Source of the DNA: Haliea sp.
GTDB taxonomy: Bacteria; Pseudomonadota; Gammaproteobacteria; Pseudomonadales; Halieaceae
NCBI GenBank assembly: GCA_002862465.1
Contig: PKDD01000078.1
Location: 1 to 48,852 of the forward strand
Reading direction: 5' to 3'
DNA length: 48,852 bases
Shown: positions 36,582 through 46,167 of the stretch, one piece after another
Position numbering within the stretch: the first letter of the stretch is position 1
Layout of the letters: every line of letters begins with the position of its first letter
The notes under the pieces: generated by a model
Database searches by the model: none
What the model was told of the DNA's origin: nothing
Seen by the model: only the letters and a program-made list of their open reading frames with translations
Position numbers and translations under genes: made by a program

Positions 36582-36710
36582 ACGTCCTAGGGTCATTGCT
36601 GAGGTGCGCAATATTGACGCAAAGCAAAAGAGAAAATAGCTCGCAACATACCGCTTATAGCGATTAAATTTGAACATAAGTTGCACCCACGGTATGAATC
36701 CAACTCTCGA

Positions 36711-37679
36711 CTAAACGCCCGTATTACCTTCGCTCATAATTCTATTTTGTAATGGCCTATCAGGGATATTGGACATATCATACTGGAGAAATCCCAGCAA
36801 CATCTGCACTCCTAAAATCAAGGACAGGCCTGACACCATCACCGTTCCTGCGCTGGCCACGGAACCATCCATTGCATGAAAAATCCATTTGCTAGCCCCA
36901 AACAAAAATCCAAACACAGACAAGATAATTCCGAAAATTAACTCTAGCGATGCATAGTTAAAGTTGCGAACAAAATAATTGTAAAAAATTCTTTTACCAA
37001 AATTCCTAACATTACTTATCAGAAACGGACGTATGACTTCTCTAGCATTCAAATTGGACTGCTCATCACCGTATATTGCATCCATAGGAATATCAGCAAT
37101 AACTGCCCTCAATGTGTTCAACCGAAAAATCATGTCACTTTCGAAAAAATAGCGGTCCTCAATTTTATCAAGCGGCAGTAATTGAATCATTCTCGAACTA
37201 ATGGCGGTATAACCATTAGTGGGATCAAAAAGATTCCAGTAACCAGAGGACAGTTTAGTTAAAAACGATAGCGCCACGTTGCCAAGCAACCTGATAGACG
37301 GCATACGATTAATGACGTCTAGTTCAAAAAAACGATTCCCCTTGGTGTAGTTAGCCTCTCCTTTCAAGATCGGATCGACAAAAACTGAGATCAGAGATGG
37401 ATCCATCTGCCCATCACCATCCACTTTCACGACCACCTCAGCACCGAGCTCAACCGCCTTTCGGTAACCCGTCTTCACCGCCGCACCAACACCACCATTC
37501 ACTTTGTGGTAGATAACGGTAACCCGCGGATCAGTGCACTCTGCAGCTACTAGGCGTCCACTATTATCAGGGCAAGCGTCATCAACAACTAGTATATACG
37601 TCACTTCAGGACCAATATGGGATACAACATCCAGTATGTGCCTACTAACTTTGAAACAAGGTATAACGACAGCAATCAT
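36711..37679 (-). CDS. GT2-family polyprenyl-phosphate glycosyltransferase (GtrB/DPM1-like)
   Basis: A 322-residue enzyme. The GT2 domain has AVVIPCFKVSRHILDVV, the nucleotide-binding VVDDACPDNSG, NGGVGAAVKTGYRKA and the metal motif KVDGDGQMDP. Two C-terminal membrane helices follow (LELIFGIILSVFGFLFGAS and VMVSGLSLILGVQMLLGFL). This is the layout of GtrB, CsbB and ArnC, which attach a sugar to undecaprenyl phosphate on the cytoplasmic face. A TTG at 37700 would add seven residues; I prefer ATG 37679 with GGAAAA upstream. The PIG-L gene ends 17 bases before it. With the GtrA-like and YfhO-like genes it makes a three-component glycosylation set. Confidence 0.87.
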   Translation of the reverse strand: MIAVVIPCFKVSRHILDVVSHIGPEVTYILVVDDACPDNSGRLVAAECTDPRVTVIYHKVNGGVGAAVKTGYRKAVELGAEVVVKVDGDGQMDPSLISVFVDPILKGEANYTKGNRFFELDVINRMPSIRLLGNVALSFLTKLSSGYWNLFDPTNGYTAISSRMIQLLPLDKIEDRYFFESDMIFRLNTLRAVIADIPMDAIYGDEQSNLNAREVIRPFLISNVRNFGKRIFYNYFVRNFNYASLELIFGIILSVFGFLFGASKWIFHAMDGSVASAGTVMVSGLSLILGVQMLLGFLQYDMSNIPDRPLQNRIMSEGNTGV

Positions 37680-37696
37680 GCTATTTTCCGTTTTTT

Positions 37697-38473
37697 TCAA
37701 ATGTCTTCATCTAACAGCAAATGGTTTTCACGCAAAAATTTTTGGACGTGTGCTCTAAAGTCTTGTTCCAGACAATGTCCACGACTCTCGTAGAGCAGCT
37801 TACCATGATGTGGGCTTTGGTAAATACGTTTAAACGAGACAGGCTGTACGCTTTCCATACCGTGAAAAATCATATTTATAAACACAAAAGGATACAAACC
37901 AAGCCACGTTTTAAGTTGCGATCGATAGCAAAGAAAAAGCCTCAAAAATTGCAGACGTTGTGCCCAAGGAATGCGAGTGTTGATTGTCTTACCATTAGGA
38001 ACGAGTGGCGATAGCACTTTATAAAAAACCCAGGGTAATCCCTGACCGTGATAGAGAGCGATCTGCCTACTTTCAGCCAAACACGAGTATTTCTCGGCGA
38101 TACAAAGCCCCAATATGTGCGCAGCATCATGATCCTGATGCCCCCCTTCCCAAGCCGGCATATAAACAGAATCGATACAAGAGTGTGACTCCGTAAACGT
38201 AAGAATCGTCTGCCAGGCGAGTTTAAATTGAGAATGTAATGAACCGTCCTGAAGCCGATAATCAAGCCCTATAAAATGTACTTGCTCTGCGCTAACACCT
38301 ACACTCTCCAAGACAGTCAGCGATTCACGATTACGGATCTCTGACACGCTGCCTCCATAAGCGCCGTCGGTTAAATACAGAAGGGCAAAATCTCGATCAG
38401 CGAAAACATCATCACTGATGGACTTTAGTAGGGCAAACTCGTCATCCTGATGGGGTAGCAAGTAAAGGCGCAT
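37697..38473 (-). CDS. PIG-L/LmbE family deacetylase
   Basis: A 258-residue zinc-dependent deacetylase-like protein. The metal motif PHQDDE (7-12) and the second motif GGHQDHDAAH (110-119) are both intact, as in PIG-L, MshB and LmbE enzymes, which remove N-acetyl groups from GlcNAc-containing small molecules or lipids. No signal peptide, so cytoplasmic. It precedes the lipid-linked GT2 gene in one transcript, so it may deacetylate an N-acetylhexosamine on the lipid carrier or nucleotide before flipping; this is inference from context. It diverges from the YfhO-like gene. Confidence 0.82.
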   Translation of the reverse strand: MRLYLLPHQDDEFALLKSISDDVFADRDFALLYLTDGAYGGSVSEIRNRESLTVLESVGVSAEQVHFIGLDYRLQDGSLHSQFKLAWQTILTFTESHSCIDSVYMPAWEGGHQDHDAAHILGLCIAEKYSCLAESRQIALYHGQGLPWVFYKVLSPLVPNGKTINTRIPWAQRLQFLRLFLCYRSQLKTWLGLYPFVFINMIFHGMESVQPVSFKRIYQSPHHGKLLYESRGHCLEQDFRAHVQKFLRENHLLLDEDI

Positions 38474-38630
38474 CTCTCAATCACTTAGTTAATAGGTCTT
38501 AAAGAGCTTCGTACATTCTACAATAAATAGACCAACGACATAAATTGCATCGAAATTGCGGGGAAAAAGCAATTCTCAATACAATTGATCTGCCACTTGC
38601 AGTGATATTGGATGCATAATAGAGTGAAAA

Positions 38631-40952
38631 ATGGATGCCGCTCTATTGGTTTGCCACATCGCAGCCAATGTCACGACTAACATATCTGGAAAGTTCACAG
38701 TGATCAATAAGTACAGCATCACATTGTTCGCGCTCTTAACTGGACTGGCTACTTGGATATTCTATCCAGCCCTTTTTTTAGACCAGTCATTGGTGCACGG
38801 AGATAATCTTCACCATGGCTACGCGATACTAAAATTTCATAGCAGAGTCATACATGAAGGCTACTCGCCTTTCTGGACGGACCTTATATACGGCGGACAT
38901 CCCATATTTGCAGAAAGCCAAGGCGGGCTTAGCAATCCTTTCAATTACCTCGTGGCGTGGTTGTTACCGCCTGAATTTGGCCACAACTTTATACACTACC
39001 TCTCAATGATTGCGTTTGGAATTGGCACCTATGGCTTGTCCAGAACGCTTAAGATCTCTCCAGAAAGCGCCATTTTTGCCGCTATCGCTGCAAGCTTCTC
39101 GGGACTGATAATCCATACAAACTCTAATATGACCGCGATAAGCGCTGCAGCCTGCATCCCTTGGGCACTATGGATGTTTGAACGGTGGCTAAATGCACCT
39201 ACTAGCAATAATGCCATTTGCTTTGGATTGTCTATCGCAATGCAGATTTTCGCAGGGTACCCGCACTTTTTTCATGGCACCGTTCTGTACATGCTAATCA
39301 GTCTGTGCACGTTGCCATTTAATAAAGACGCATACCCTTTAATCAAGAGCTATCTGTCCACAGGCTTTTTAGCCGTGCTGATCTGTGCCGGGGTAAGTGC
39401 AATACAGTGGCTCCCGCTTGTGGAGTTAGCGAGTTTATCGCATAGAAGAGAGGGGGCAGAAACCTATGCTCTGCCGGTTGACTTCGCGGTCAGAGGCTTT
39501 ATATCTACCGTCAAAAGTCTCAGTCCTATCCCCTATTTCCCAATTGTCGGCAGCGTGTTTGTCTGCGCACTTGCATCAATAGTTATATTTTTTCCGACCA
39601 GCCTAAGAATAAAAGGAAATTTGATTGCGTGTTTTTTCCTTTTAAATTTTGGGTTCGCTGATGCGTCACCAATTTACGAGATAGTCGCGGGAAACAGTTT
39701 AATTCCTGGACTGAATAACTTTCGCATGATGTGGCCCTATTTTTATATAACAACTATATCGATATGCATTTTTTCGGCACTGGCTGTCGACTGGATCTCA
39801 AACACCAAAATCCTCGGAATGAACTCGCTGATCACGAAACTATTTATCTTGGTGACATTTGCCATTTGGATATACATCTGTCAGAAATTTGATATCGCAG
39901 AAATATCATTTTTGAATTACCTGATACCTCTGATAGCGATAGCAATAGTAGTGTCCACTGAAGCATTCAATGTAAAAAAACTAACGCCAAAATTCTTTAT
40001 TATTCTACTGTTATTTGAAACAATGCTTTTCAAAGTGCACACCTTTGAATTTGCACCTAATGAAGAACTACTCTTGACTCCAGAAAGTGTAAGCTTGATC
40101 CGCAATGAATCGGGAGACGAGGGTTTTAAACACTTTCATACAACAAGTTCCCCGCTGAGTATGGTTTCCGCTTACCTAGAGGATATGACTCCCAGAGTCA
40201 GATCAGAGCTAAATCATTTAATAGCCAGCTCAAATTTAATTTGGGACATCCCCTCATACCGGGGCTCATTCGCACTGAAACTATCAAGGAAAGGCCTAAT
40301 CCAAGACACAGTACTTGAGGAAATAACAGGTAGCTCATCACAGACGCCTGGATTAAGGCTAATGGATATATTGTCGATTGGTTATATTTCAACGAACACT
40401 TATTATCCAAACACGTCTTTTGTCAATCTCAAGAATAATACTAAATCAAATTTATTGTTAAAAAATACCGCGGCAAAACCTCGAATTCAAATCTATGACA
40501 CATTGGAAGTTGTATCTAGTCCTGAGGAAGCATTGGCGAGCCTCAAAAAAATCGATAAAAACATATTGGTTATTGAGGCGCCAGACTATAATCCAAACAA
40601 AAAATATGATGCTGAAGACAGCACTTACGAAATAATTGAACAGTCAGCGGCGAACTACACTTTCACAACTGAATCATCTGCCCCATTTTGGATATTTATT
40701 TCTGACGCAAATTATCCCGGCTGGAAAGCGGAAATAGACGGTGTAGAGGCGCAGGTGTATACCGCGCAAGTCCTTGGAAAAGCAATCGAAATACCGGCAG
40801 GAAAACACAGAGTAGATGTCTACTTTGATTCAAATACTATTAAATCAGGTGCCATCATAACCCTTCTCAGCTTAATAGCCCTGCTTGCTATAGCGCTTTT
40901 TCGACGTCGAATTATAGTAGCTAATAAAGACCACGTTGCATCCGCATCGTAA
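38631..40952 (+). CDS. YfhO-like GT-C membrane glycosyltransferase (first copy)
   Basis: A 773-residue polytopic protein with about a dozen membrane helices, then a soluble periplasmic C-terminal part closing with ISDANYPGWKAEIDGVEA and IPAGKHRVDVYF, the signature tail of YfhO family proteins. The first outer loop carries Asp-rich LVHGDNLHHG, placed where GT-C enzymes keep the catalytic acid. YfhO in Firmicutes transfers sugar from a lipid carrier to an outer polymer with a CsbB-type GT2 and a GtcA/GtrA flippase. Start uncertain: ATG 38631, or GTG 38700 preceded by GGAAAG and aligned with the second copy. Homologous to 46706 at the DNA level over the first 735 bases. Confidence 0.85.
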   Translation: MDAALLVCHIAANVTTNISGKFTVINKYSITLFALLTGLATWIFYPALFLDQSLVHGDNLHHGYAILKFHSRVIHEGYSPFWTDLIYGGHPIFAESQGGLSNPFNYLVAWLLPPEFGHNFIHYLSMIAFGIGTYGLSRTLKISPESAIFAAIAASFSGLIIHTNSNMTAISAAACIPWALWMFERWLNAPTSNNAICFGLSIAMQIFAGYPHFFHGTVLYMLISLCTLPFNKDAYPLIKSYLSTGFLAVLICAGVSAIQWLPLVELASLSHRREGAETYALPVDFAVRGFISTVKSLSPIPYFPIVGSVFVCALASIVIFFPTSLRIKGNLIACFFLLNFGFADASPIYEIVAGNSLIPGLNNFRMMWPYFYITTISICIFSALAVDWISNTKILGMNSLITKLFILVTFAIWIYICQKFDIAEISFLNYLIPLIAIAIVVSTEAFNVKKLTPKFFIILLLFETMLFKVHTFEFAPNEELLLTPESVSLIRNESGDEGFKHFHTTSSPLSMVSAYLEDMTPRVRSELNHLIASSNLIWDIPSYRGSFALKLSRKGLIQDTVLEEITGSSSQTPGLRLMDILSIGYISTNTYYPNTSFVNLKNNTKSNLLLKNTAAKPRIQIYDTLEVVSSPEEALASLKKIDKNILVIEAPDYNPNKKYDAEDSTYEIIEQSAANYTFTTESSAPFWIFISDANYPGWKAEIDGVEAQVYTAQVLGKAIEIPAGKHRVDVYFDSNTIKSGAIITLLSLIALLAIALFRRRIIVANKDHVASAS
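38673..39407 (+). repeat. direct repeat, left copy (5' part of YfhO-like gene)
   Basis: Aligns without gaps to 46706-47440. It includes 27 bases before the GTG (ACTAACATATCTGGAAAG shared). Most differences are at third codon positions; beyond this stretch the two genes diverge strongly before rejoining at the C-terminal domain. Confidence 0.8.
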
Positions 40953-41471
40953 CAGAGTCTATCGAGTTAAAGCGACTTCACGGCCGACTGTAGAACGTAT
41001 CCAACATTACCCGAAACGACGCTGGTGCGTTCCTCAGCGATTGTAACTGAATACATCACCTCGTAATGGCAAGTTGACCGTGACATTAAGCACTGCAGCC
41101 AACCTGCAAATTCAACCTCGAGATAATAATTTAGGGGCGCAAGATAACGCGTGGGCAGCCGGAACATATTGATATAAATTCCGAATTGAAAAATAGACAT
41201 TGGCTAACTGGCATCCCACCCTGCATACAGCCAATATCATTGCGAGTGCACAGCCCATGACAATACTATTTACTCACTTAATAATATAAAATGGCGAGGT
41301 GTTAGCGTGTATTTGACGATAATTGATGCGTTTCTACCTAAGAGGATGTTGGGTACAACGGCAGTAAGAATAATAGCGTGAAATCAATAGCACATAGCAA
41401 AGGGAACTCTTATGCTGATGCGTAAAACGCGGCAACTTGCTACCAGAAAAGTATAGAGAGGCGAGGTTGCA
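40953..41471. other. intergenic region between YfhO-like and acyltransferase genes
   Basis: 519 bases. A 77-codon minus frame (40967-41200) has no recognisable family and no ribosome binding site. A TATAAA-like stretch near 41285 may belong to a promoter for the acyltransferase. AGAGAGGCGAGG lies just before that gene's start. Confidence 0.4.
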
Positions 41472-42620
41472 ATGAGATCGAACAACGTAAGAATTGATGA
41501 CATCGAAGTATTGCGAGCGTTTGCGATCATCTTTGTCATTATGCATCACTTTAATGGCGGTTTTAGTAGATTTGTTACCGGCAGCTTCGTCAATCAATTT
41601 TATAGCTACTTCAATGGCAGCGTTGGCGTGGACCTCTTTTTTGGTATTTCCGGTTTTGTTATAGCCCGGTCCCTGCTGCCAAGTTTGTGGGCATGTACAG
41701 ATGCCACAGGTAAACGACAAACTATCTATTCGTTCTGGATACGACGTATGTCGCGACTATTTCCCGCTGCGTGGCTGTGGCTAGGTCTCATCCTGGTCTT
41801 TCAAGTGTTTTTCAATGACTCAAACGTCTTTGGAAACCTTAAAGAAAACCTTTGGTCGACTGTCGCCGGTGTATTTCAATTTGCTAATGTGCGTCTTGCC
41901 AATGCTTTTATGAACCAGAGTGGCTACGGAGCAAGCTTCGTCTACTGGTCGCTGTCGTTAGAGGAACAATTTTACTTTGTATTCCCTCTCTTGGCACTAC
42001 TACCCAAAAGGTGGCTGGCCGCAGCACTGGCAGTAATAATCGCCTATCAGCTGTTTAGCCCTCGATCCATTTGGGAAATGATGTTCCGAACAGATGCTCT
42101 TTGCTCTGGCGCGCTGCTGGCAATCATGCATGAAAGCAAAGCCTGCCAAAGATTTCTAAACGTTTTAAGGAGACGCGTCCTCGTCCTAACCGTGCTGTTC
42201 CCCGTCTTACTTTGTATCCTGGTGGTCTCGTCGAGCGATTCATATAAAGTCACTTTTAATTATTATAGCGGCGACTATTACAGCTTTTATTATTACAGTG
42301 TGGTGACAGTTGTTGCATTTTTAATCGTATTGATCGCGTCATTGAACATAGACCTGGCTAAACGAATTCTTCCATTTCATGGTGTTTTTATGTGGATAGG
42401 CTCTAGATCCTATGGCCTTTATCTGATCCATGTGCCTCTTAATTTTGCCATCAGAGAGCTTTGCTTTAATCTGGGGATAACTGTTTCGAACTATCTGATA
42501 CCCCTGACGCTGTTAAATATTGTGCTCCTGGGGGCTATTGCGCAGCTTAACTTTACATGGATAGAACAGCCTTTCCGCCAGCGAGGCGCAGCCTTTGCCC
42601 GTGAGAAATTTGGCAGCTAA
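41472..42620 (+). CDS. acyltransferase-3 (OafA-like) membrane protein
   Basis: A 382-residue membrane acyltransferase. Seen: the family entry LRAFAIIFVIMHHFNGGF with the catalytic His at the end of helix 1, VGVDLFFGISGFVIARSLL, FWIRRMSRLFPAAWLWL and YWSLSLEEQFYFVFPLL, then about six further helices, and the closing IEQPFRQRG. The blocks and length match OafA-type O-antigen acetyltransferases, which move acetyl groups across the membrane onto surface glycans. It lacks the SGNH tail of longer OafA proteins; a separate SGNH-hydrolase gene follows 184 bases downstream and may supply it. AGGCGAGG precedes the ATG. Confidence 0.9.
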   Translation: MRSNNVRIDDIEVLRAFAIIFVIMHHFNGGFSRFVTGSFVNQFYSYFNGSVGVDLFFGISGFVIARSLLPSLWACTDATGKRQTIYSFWIRRMSRLFPAAWLWLGLILVFQVFFNDSNVFGNLKENLWSTVAGVFQFANVRLANAFMNQSGYGASFVYWSLSLEEQFYFVFPLLALLPKRWLAAALAVIIAYQLFSPRSIWEMMFRTDALCSGALLAIMHESKACQRFLNVLRRRVLVLTVLFPVLLCILVVSSSDSYKVTFNYYSGDYYSFYYYSVVTVVAFLIVLIASLNIDLAKRILPFHGVFMWIGSRSYGLYLIHVPLNFAIRELCFNLGITVSNYLIPLTLLNIVLLGAIAQLNFTWIEQPFRQRGAAFAREKFGS

Positions 42621-42804
42621 CCATGCCCTAGTGAACTAAGTCGATTTTTATGTGAATAATGGTCCTAAATAGAACAGCAACTGACTTGCAGGCATCAGAT
42701 AGTCAGCCCAAGGCAACTGCAACTGCAACAACATCAACGCATCTTGCAACAACACAGTATATTGAGTGTGTACAATCAGAGCACGGGGGGACTGGAGACA
42801 GACA

Positions 42805-43614
42805 GTGATAACTATAGATAACGAAATCGTTACGTCGACGCATTATGATAGGTATAGCGCAAGGCAAAAGGCTCAAGGCCCAGAGCCCAAAAACGCTCTA
42901 TTAAGAATTAAAGTACGAACTACACGCTGCGCAACCGTCCTCGTGATGGCGCTGTCGCTCTGTGCATGCAGCACCAACGTAGTGAGACCGAAACCAGAAA
43001 CTGAATCAACTTCACCGATACAAACGCTGATAATATTGGGCGATAGCTTGATGGCGCGTTCTTCTGACGGCGCCGGAACCACATCTTCCTCAGTGATCAC
43101 ACGCGAATATGACTGGCGTGTAATCAATATTTCCCAATCTGGGGAAACGATAGCCAATGCCGTACGGCTCGAGATCTGGAAGGCGGTACAGTTCGTTTTC
43201 GGGGGTGCCAGTGCTGACTCTAAGGAAAGGCGTAAAAAAAACAACGTAGTTGTCCAGCTTGGGCATAATGACTGGTTTTGGTGGGGCTTGAATGAAAAAG
43301 TATTCGAGGAAAACTACCGTAAGTTATTGACTGAACTCAATCCGCTACCGACTACCGTATATTGTCTTGTGCCGATTTCCGCTAGATGGGATTATAACGG
43401 CAAGGTAAATGCCTCAAATGTGTCCTATGAGGATATTAGAATGATAGTGAGAGATCTCGCTAAAGAAGGACTATGTCAATTGATAGAGACTCGAGATTGG
43501 TACACGAAGCAGCACGTCATGGGAACTACCGCCATGCCAGACCGATTGCATCTTAATGGCAAGGGGCATCAAATTTTTAGCGATAATCTAATGGAGTCAC
43601 TACGCTCAGACTAG
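42805..43614 (+). CDS. SGNH/GDSL-hydrolase family lipoprotein
   Basis: A 269-residue protein. A long N-terminal region is followed by a hydrophobic segment ending VMALSLCACSTN, a lipoprotein-like site with Cys as the lipid-bearing residue. The hydrolase part has block I ILGDSLMA (catalytic Ser), block II NISQSGETIANA, block III QLGHND and block V DRLHLNGKGH (Asp and His). It could deacylate or complete acyl transfer on the periplasmic glycan; SGNH domains form the second half of some OafA proteins. Start: GTG 42805 has GGAG seven bases before it; GTG 42766 would add 13 residues. About 40 residues precede the membrane segment, long for a lipoprotein signal. Confidence 0.75.
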   Translation: MITIDNEIVTSTHYDRYSARQKAQGPEPKNALLRIKVRTTRCATVLVMALSLCACSTNVVRPKPETESTSPIQTLIILGDSLMARSSDGAGTTSSSVITREYDWRVINISQSGETIANAVRLEIWKAVQFVFGGASADSKERRKKNNVVVQLGHNDWFWWGLNEKVFEENYRKLLTELNPLPTTVYCLVPISARWDYNGKVNASNVSYEDIRMIVRDLAKEGLCQLIETRDWYTKQHVMGTTAMPDRLHLNGKGHQIFSDNLMESLRSD

Positions 43615-43788
43615 GCCAAGCAAAAAGTGACCGCTACTGGTTAATGGCTCTAACGCGAGTTGACCGTTAGCAAAGCTTGACGCCAGCTAACGCAAGGCAG
43701 ATTTTTTAGACCACCTAATCCAGAAAGCTCGGCCAGCAACGGTAAGAAAATTAAAAGCAGTTACGATAAATAAATTTTACTGGAACAA

Positions 43789-44817
43789 ATGAAAGAACGT
43801 ATACAAACAATAGATAGTTTGAAACTAGTCGCGATCTTCTCCATTGTCATAGTTCACTCTATGCCATTTTTTTCACAAAAAGGTCTGGGCGAATCTATTC
43901 CATTTTTGATTTTTAATCAGGCATTTCGTTTTGCGGTACCTGCATTCTTCGTGCTTGCGGGCTATCTCTACGCAACCAACTTTAGCTATAAACGGCCCTT
44001 CCATAGCTACTTTCGAAGCACAAGACGTTTAGGATTCCTCTATGCATTTTGGTGCTTGGCCTATTTGATTCCGTATAATATTGCGCTGATCCCTGGCAAA
44101 GGCATCAGTGCTCCCGTTAACTTTTCTATCTATCACTACCAAGCATGGACGAGCGGCTGGGAGAGTTTTTTTCTTGTAGGATCTAAAGTGCACCTGTGGT
44201 TTTTACCCGCCTTATGGCTAGCACTAACACTGAGCACGCCAATTATGGTGCTAAAAAGTAACTGGTTACTGCTTACCGTCGCCGCCACTTTATTCTTATT
44301 AGCCCTACTCGGGGGACCGTACGAGGGAACCCAATTCGGAATCGATTTCCCTATACTAACTCGCAACGGCCCCTTCTTTAGCATGATATTTTTTGCGGCC
44401 GGCGTCATCTTGGCCGGAGTCAAGAGAACACAACGTCTCCTTTTTTGGTCATATGCCATATTTTTTATTGGCTTAATTTGGCACCTCACAGAGTATTTTT
44501 GGCTAAGAGAACACTATAGGGGCTACTTTATCTATGATTTTAATACAGGAACCGTGGCATTCGGCATAGGCGCGGCCATGTTGGGAATATACGGAGCCAA
44601 GCCTCTTACCAATAACTGGCTGCAAGAAAATGGTCGATACGCGTTAGGCGTCTATTTATTACACATGTTTATCATGGACTTCTTCATGCCGCTACGTGTT
44701 CCCTTGGCCAATAACTTCCTCTGGGAGGTAGGCAAAATTTTTATATTTTTCTTGCTAACACTATGGCTTGTGAAAGCACTGGTAAAATATCCAGTATTTA
44801 AACGAGTGCTGGAGTAA
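43789..44817 (+). CDS. acyltransferase-3 membrane protein (tandem copy 1)
   Basis: A 342-residue polytopic protein with the entry IDSLKLVAIFSIVIVHSMPFF (catalytic-type His in helix 1), RFAVPAFFVLAGYLY, KVHLWFLPALWLALTL and ENGRYALGVYLLHMFIMDFF near the end, the standard order of the WecH/YjgN-like acyltransferase-3 group. It probably acylates a surface sugar. It is a close paralogue of the gene 237 bases downstream (45054): same length and conserved blocks throughout. The region ahead of the ATG has only a weak ribosome binding site (GGAAC). Confidence 0.88.
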   Translation: MKERIQTIDSLKLVAIFSIVIVHSMPFFSQKGLGESIPFLIFNQAFRFAVPAFFVLAGYLYATNFSYKRPFHSYFRSTRRLGFLYAFWCLAYLIPYNIALIPGKGISAPVNFSIYHYQAWTSGWESFFLVGSKVHLWFLPALWLALTLSTPIMVLKSNWLLLTVAATLFLLALLGGPYEGTQFGIDFPILTRNGPFFSMIFFAAGVILAGVKRTQRLLFWSYAIFFIGLIWHLTEYFWLREHYRGYFIYDFNTGTVAFGIGAAMLGIYGAKPLTNNWLQENGRYALGVYLLHMFIMDFFMPLRVPLANNFLWEVGKIFIFFLLTLWLVKALVKYPVFKRVLE

Positions 44818-45053
44818 TTAATGCCGCATGTAAGCGCATCAGGGCATTTTATCAGATAGCTTTCACGCGGGTAAAAGTTTAATCTCATAGAATTAGCGAC
44901 AGTGCGCAAGTAGCTTACAACTAACTACCACATTACTTTTGATGGGTGATGAGCAGAAAGGCGGTTACGCAATAACTCTATATATAAAACAGCATAGTAC
45001 GTGCCAGTGCCTACCCCAATCGAGTCTCGATAGAAGATGGTTATGAGGCCTAG

Positions 45054-46082
45054 ATGAACGATCGAATAAAAACAATCGACAGCTTAAAACTGGTAGCAAT
45101 TTTTTTTATAATCGTAATCCACTCGCTGCCATTTTTCTTACTAAACGGCATGGGTGAATCTAGGTTATTTTTAATCATCAATCAGGCCGCTCGTTTCGCT
45201 GTGCCTGCATTTTTCGTTCTTTCAGGCTATCTATACACCACCAACTTTAATCACGAGCAGCCATTCCAGAGCTACCTGCGAAGCACCAAACGCCTAGGGA
45301 TCCTGTATATATTTTGGTGCCTGTTTTATCTACTTCCCTATAACATCTCCCTAATTCCAATCGGGGGCATGCATGCTCCACTTGATTTTGCTCGCCAGCA
45401 TTATCGTCTGTGGACGCTTGGATGGCAGAGCTTTATTTTTGCAGGCTCTAAAGCGCACCTGTGGTTTTTACCGGCACTGTGGCTAGCAATGACAATTAGT
45501 ACACCCCTTATTGTGAAAAAAAATATTTTCCTGTTGCTTACCGTTGCCGTCATCCTATTCATACTGGCACTAGCTGGGGGGCCCTATAAAGAGACGCCTT
45601 TAGGAATTGACGTACCTATATACACACGAAATGGGCCCTTCTTTAGTATGATATTTTTTACAGCCGGAGTTATTTTAACCCGAGTAAAAAAAACACCACA
45701 GATTCTTGTTTGGTCGTATATCATATTCTTTGTGGGCTTAGTTTGGCACTTCGCAGAGGTTTTTTGGTTAAGAGAACAGTATAGGAGTTATTACATTTAT
45801 GATTTCAACATGGGCACTCTCGCTTACGGAATCGGTGCGGCTATGTTGGGGATTTATGGCGCTAAGCCTCTGACTAACAGTTGGCTAGAGGAGAATGGCC
45901 GATATTCATTGGGGATTTATTTATTGCACTATTTTGTTATAGACTTTTTTATTCCGCTAGGACCGATTTGGGCTAATAACATTTTTTGGGAGATCGGAAA
46001 GTTATTTCTATTTTTTCTACTTACACTTTGGCTGGTTAAAAGACTGGTCAGATACCCAATTTTAAAACGGGTATTGGAGTAG
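45054..46082 (+). CDS. acyltransferase-3 membrane protein (tandem copy 2)
   Basis: A 342-residue paralogue of the preceding gene: IKTIDSLKLVAIFFIIVIHSLPFF, RFAVPAFFVLSGYLYTTNF, AHLWFLPALWLAMTIST, ENGRYSLGIYLLHYFVIDFF. The two share the same length, without visible gaps, differing mainly in outer loops (about 100-125). This points to a tandem duplication with change in acceptor or acyl-donor specificity, which is inference. GAGG lies six bases before the ATG. It converges with the GtrA-like gene. Confidence 0.88.
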   Translation: MNDRIKTIDSLKLVAIFFIIVIHSLPFFLLNGMGESRLFLIINQAARFAVPAFFVLSGYLYTTNFNHEQPFQSYLRSTKRLGILYIFWCLFYLLPYNISLIPIGGMHAPLDFARQHYRLWTLGWQSFIFAGSKAHLWFLPALWLAMTISTPLIVKKNIFLLLTVAVILFILALAGGPYKETPLGIDVPIYTRNGPFFSMIFFTAGVILTRVKKTPQILVWSYIIFFVGLVWHFAEVFWLREQYRSYYIYDFNMGTLAYGIGAAMLGIYGAKPLTNSWLEENGRYSLGIYLLHYFVIDFFIPLGPIWANNIFWEIGKLFLFFLLTLWLVKRLVRYPILKRVLE

Positions 46083-46167
46083 AACTGGAGCAGACTACTC
46101 CGTGGCATCATTTGAAGCCAACATTGGCTCTCCAAAATCGACGGCTGTTGTCTAGCAGATCGCAGGA

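Noticed and set aside
40967-41200. 77-codon minus frame after the first YfhO-like gene
   Set aside because: No ribosome binding site, no recognisable family or repeat, and only average composition; probably chance in an intergenic region.
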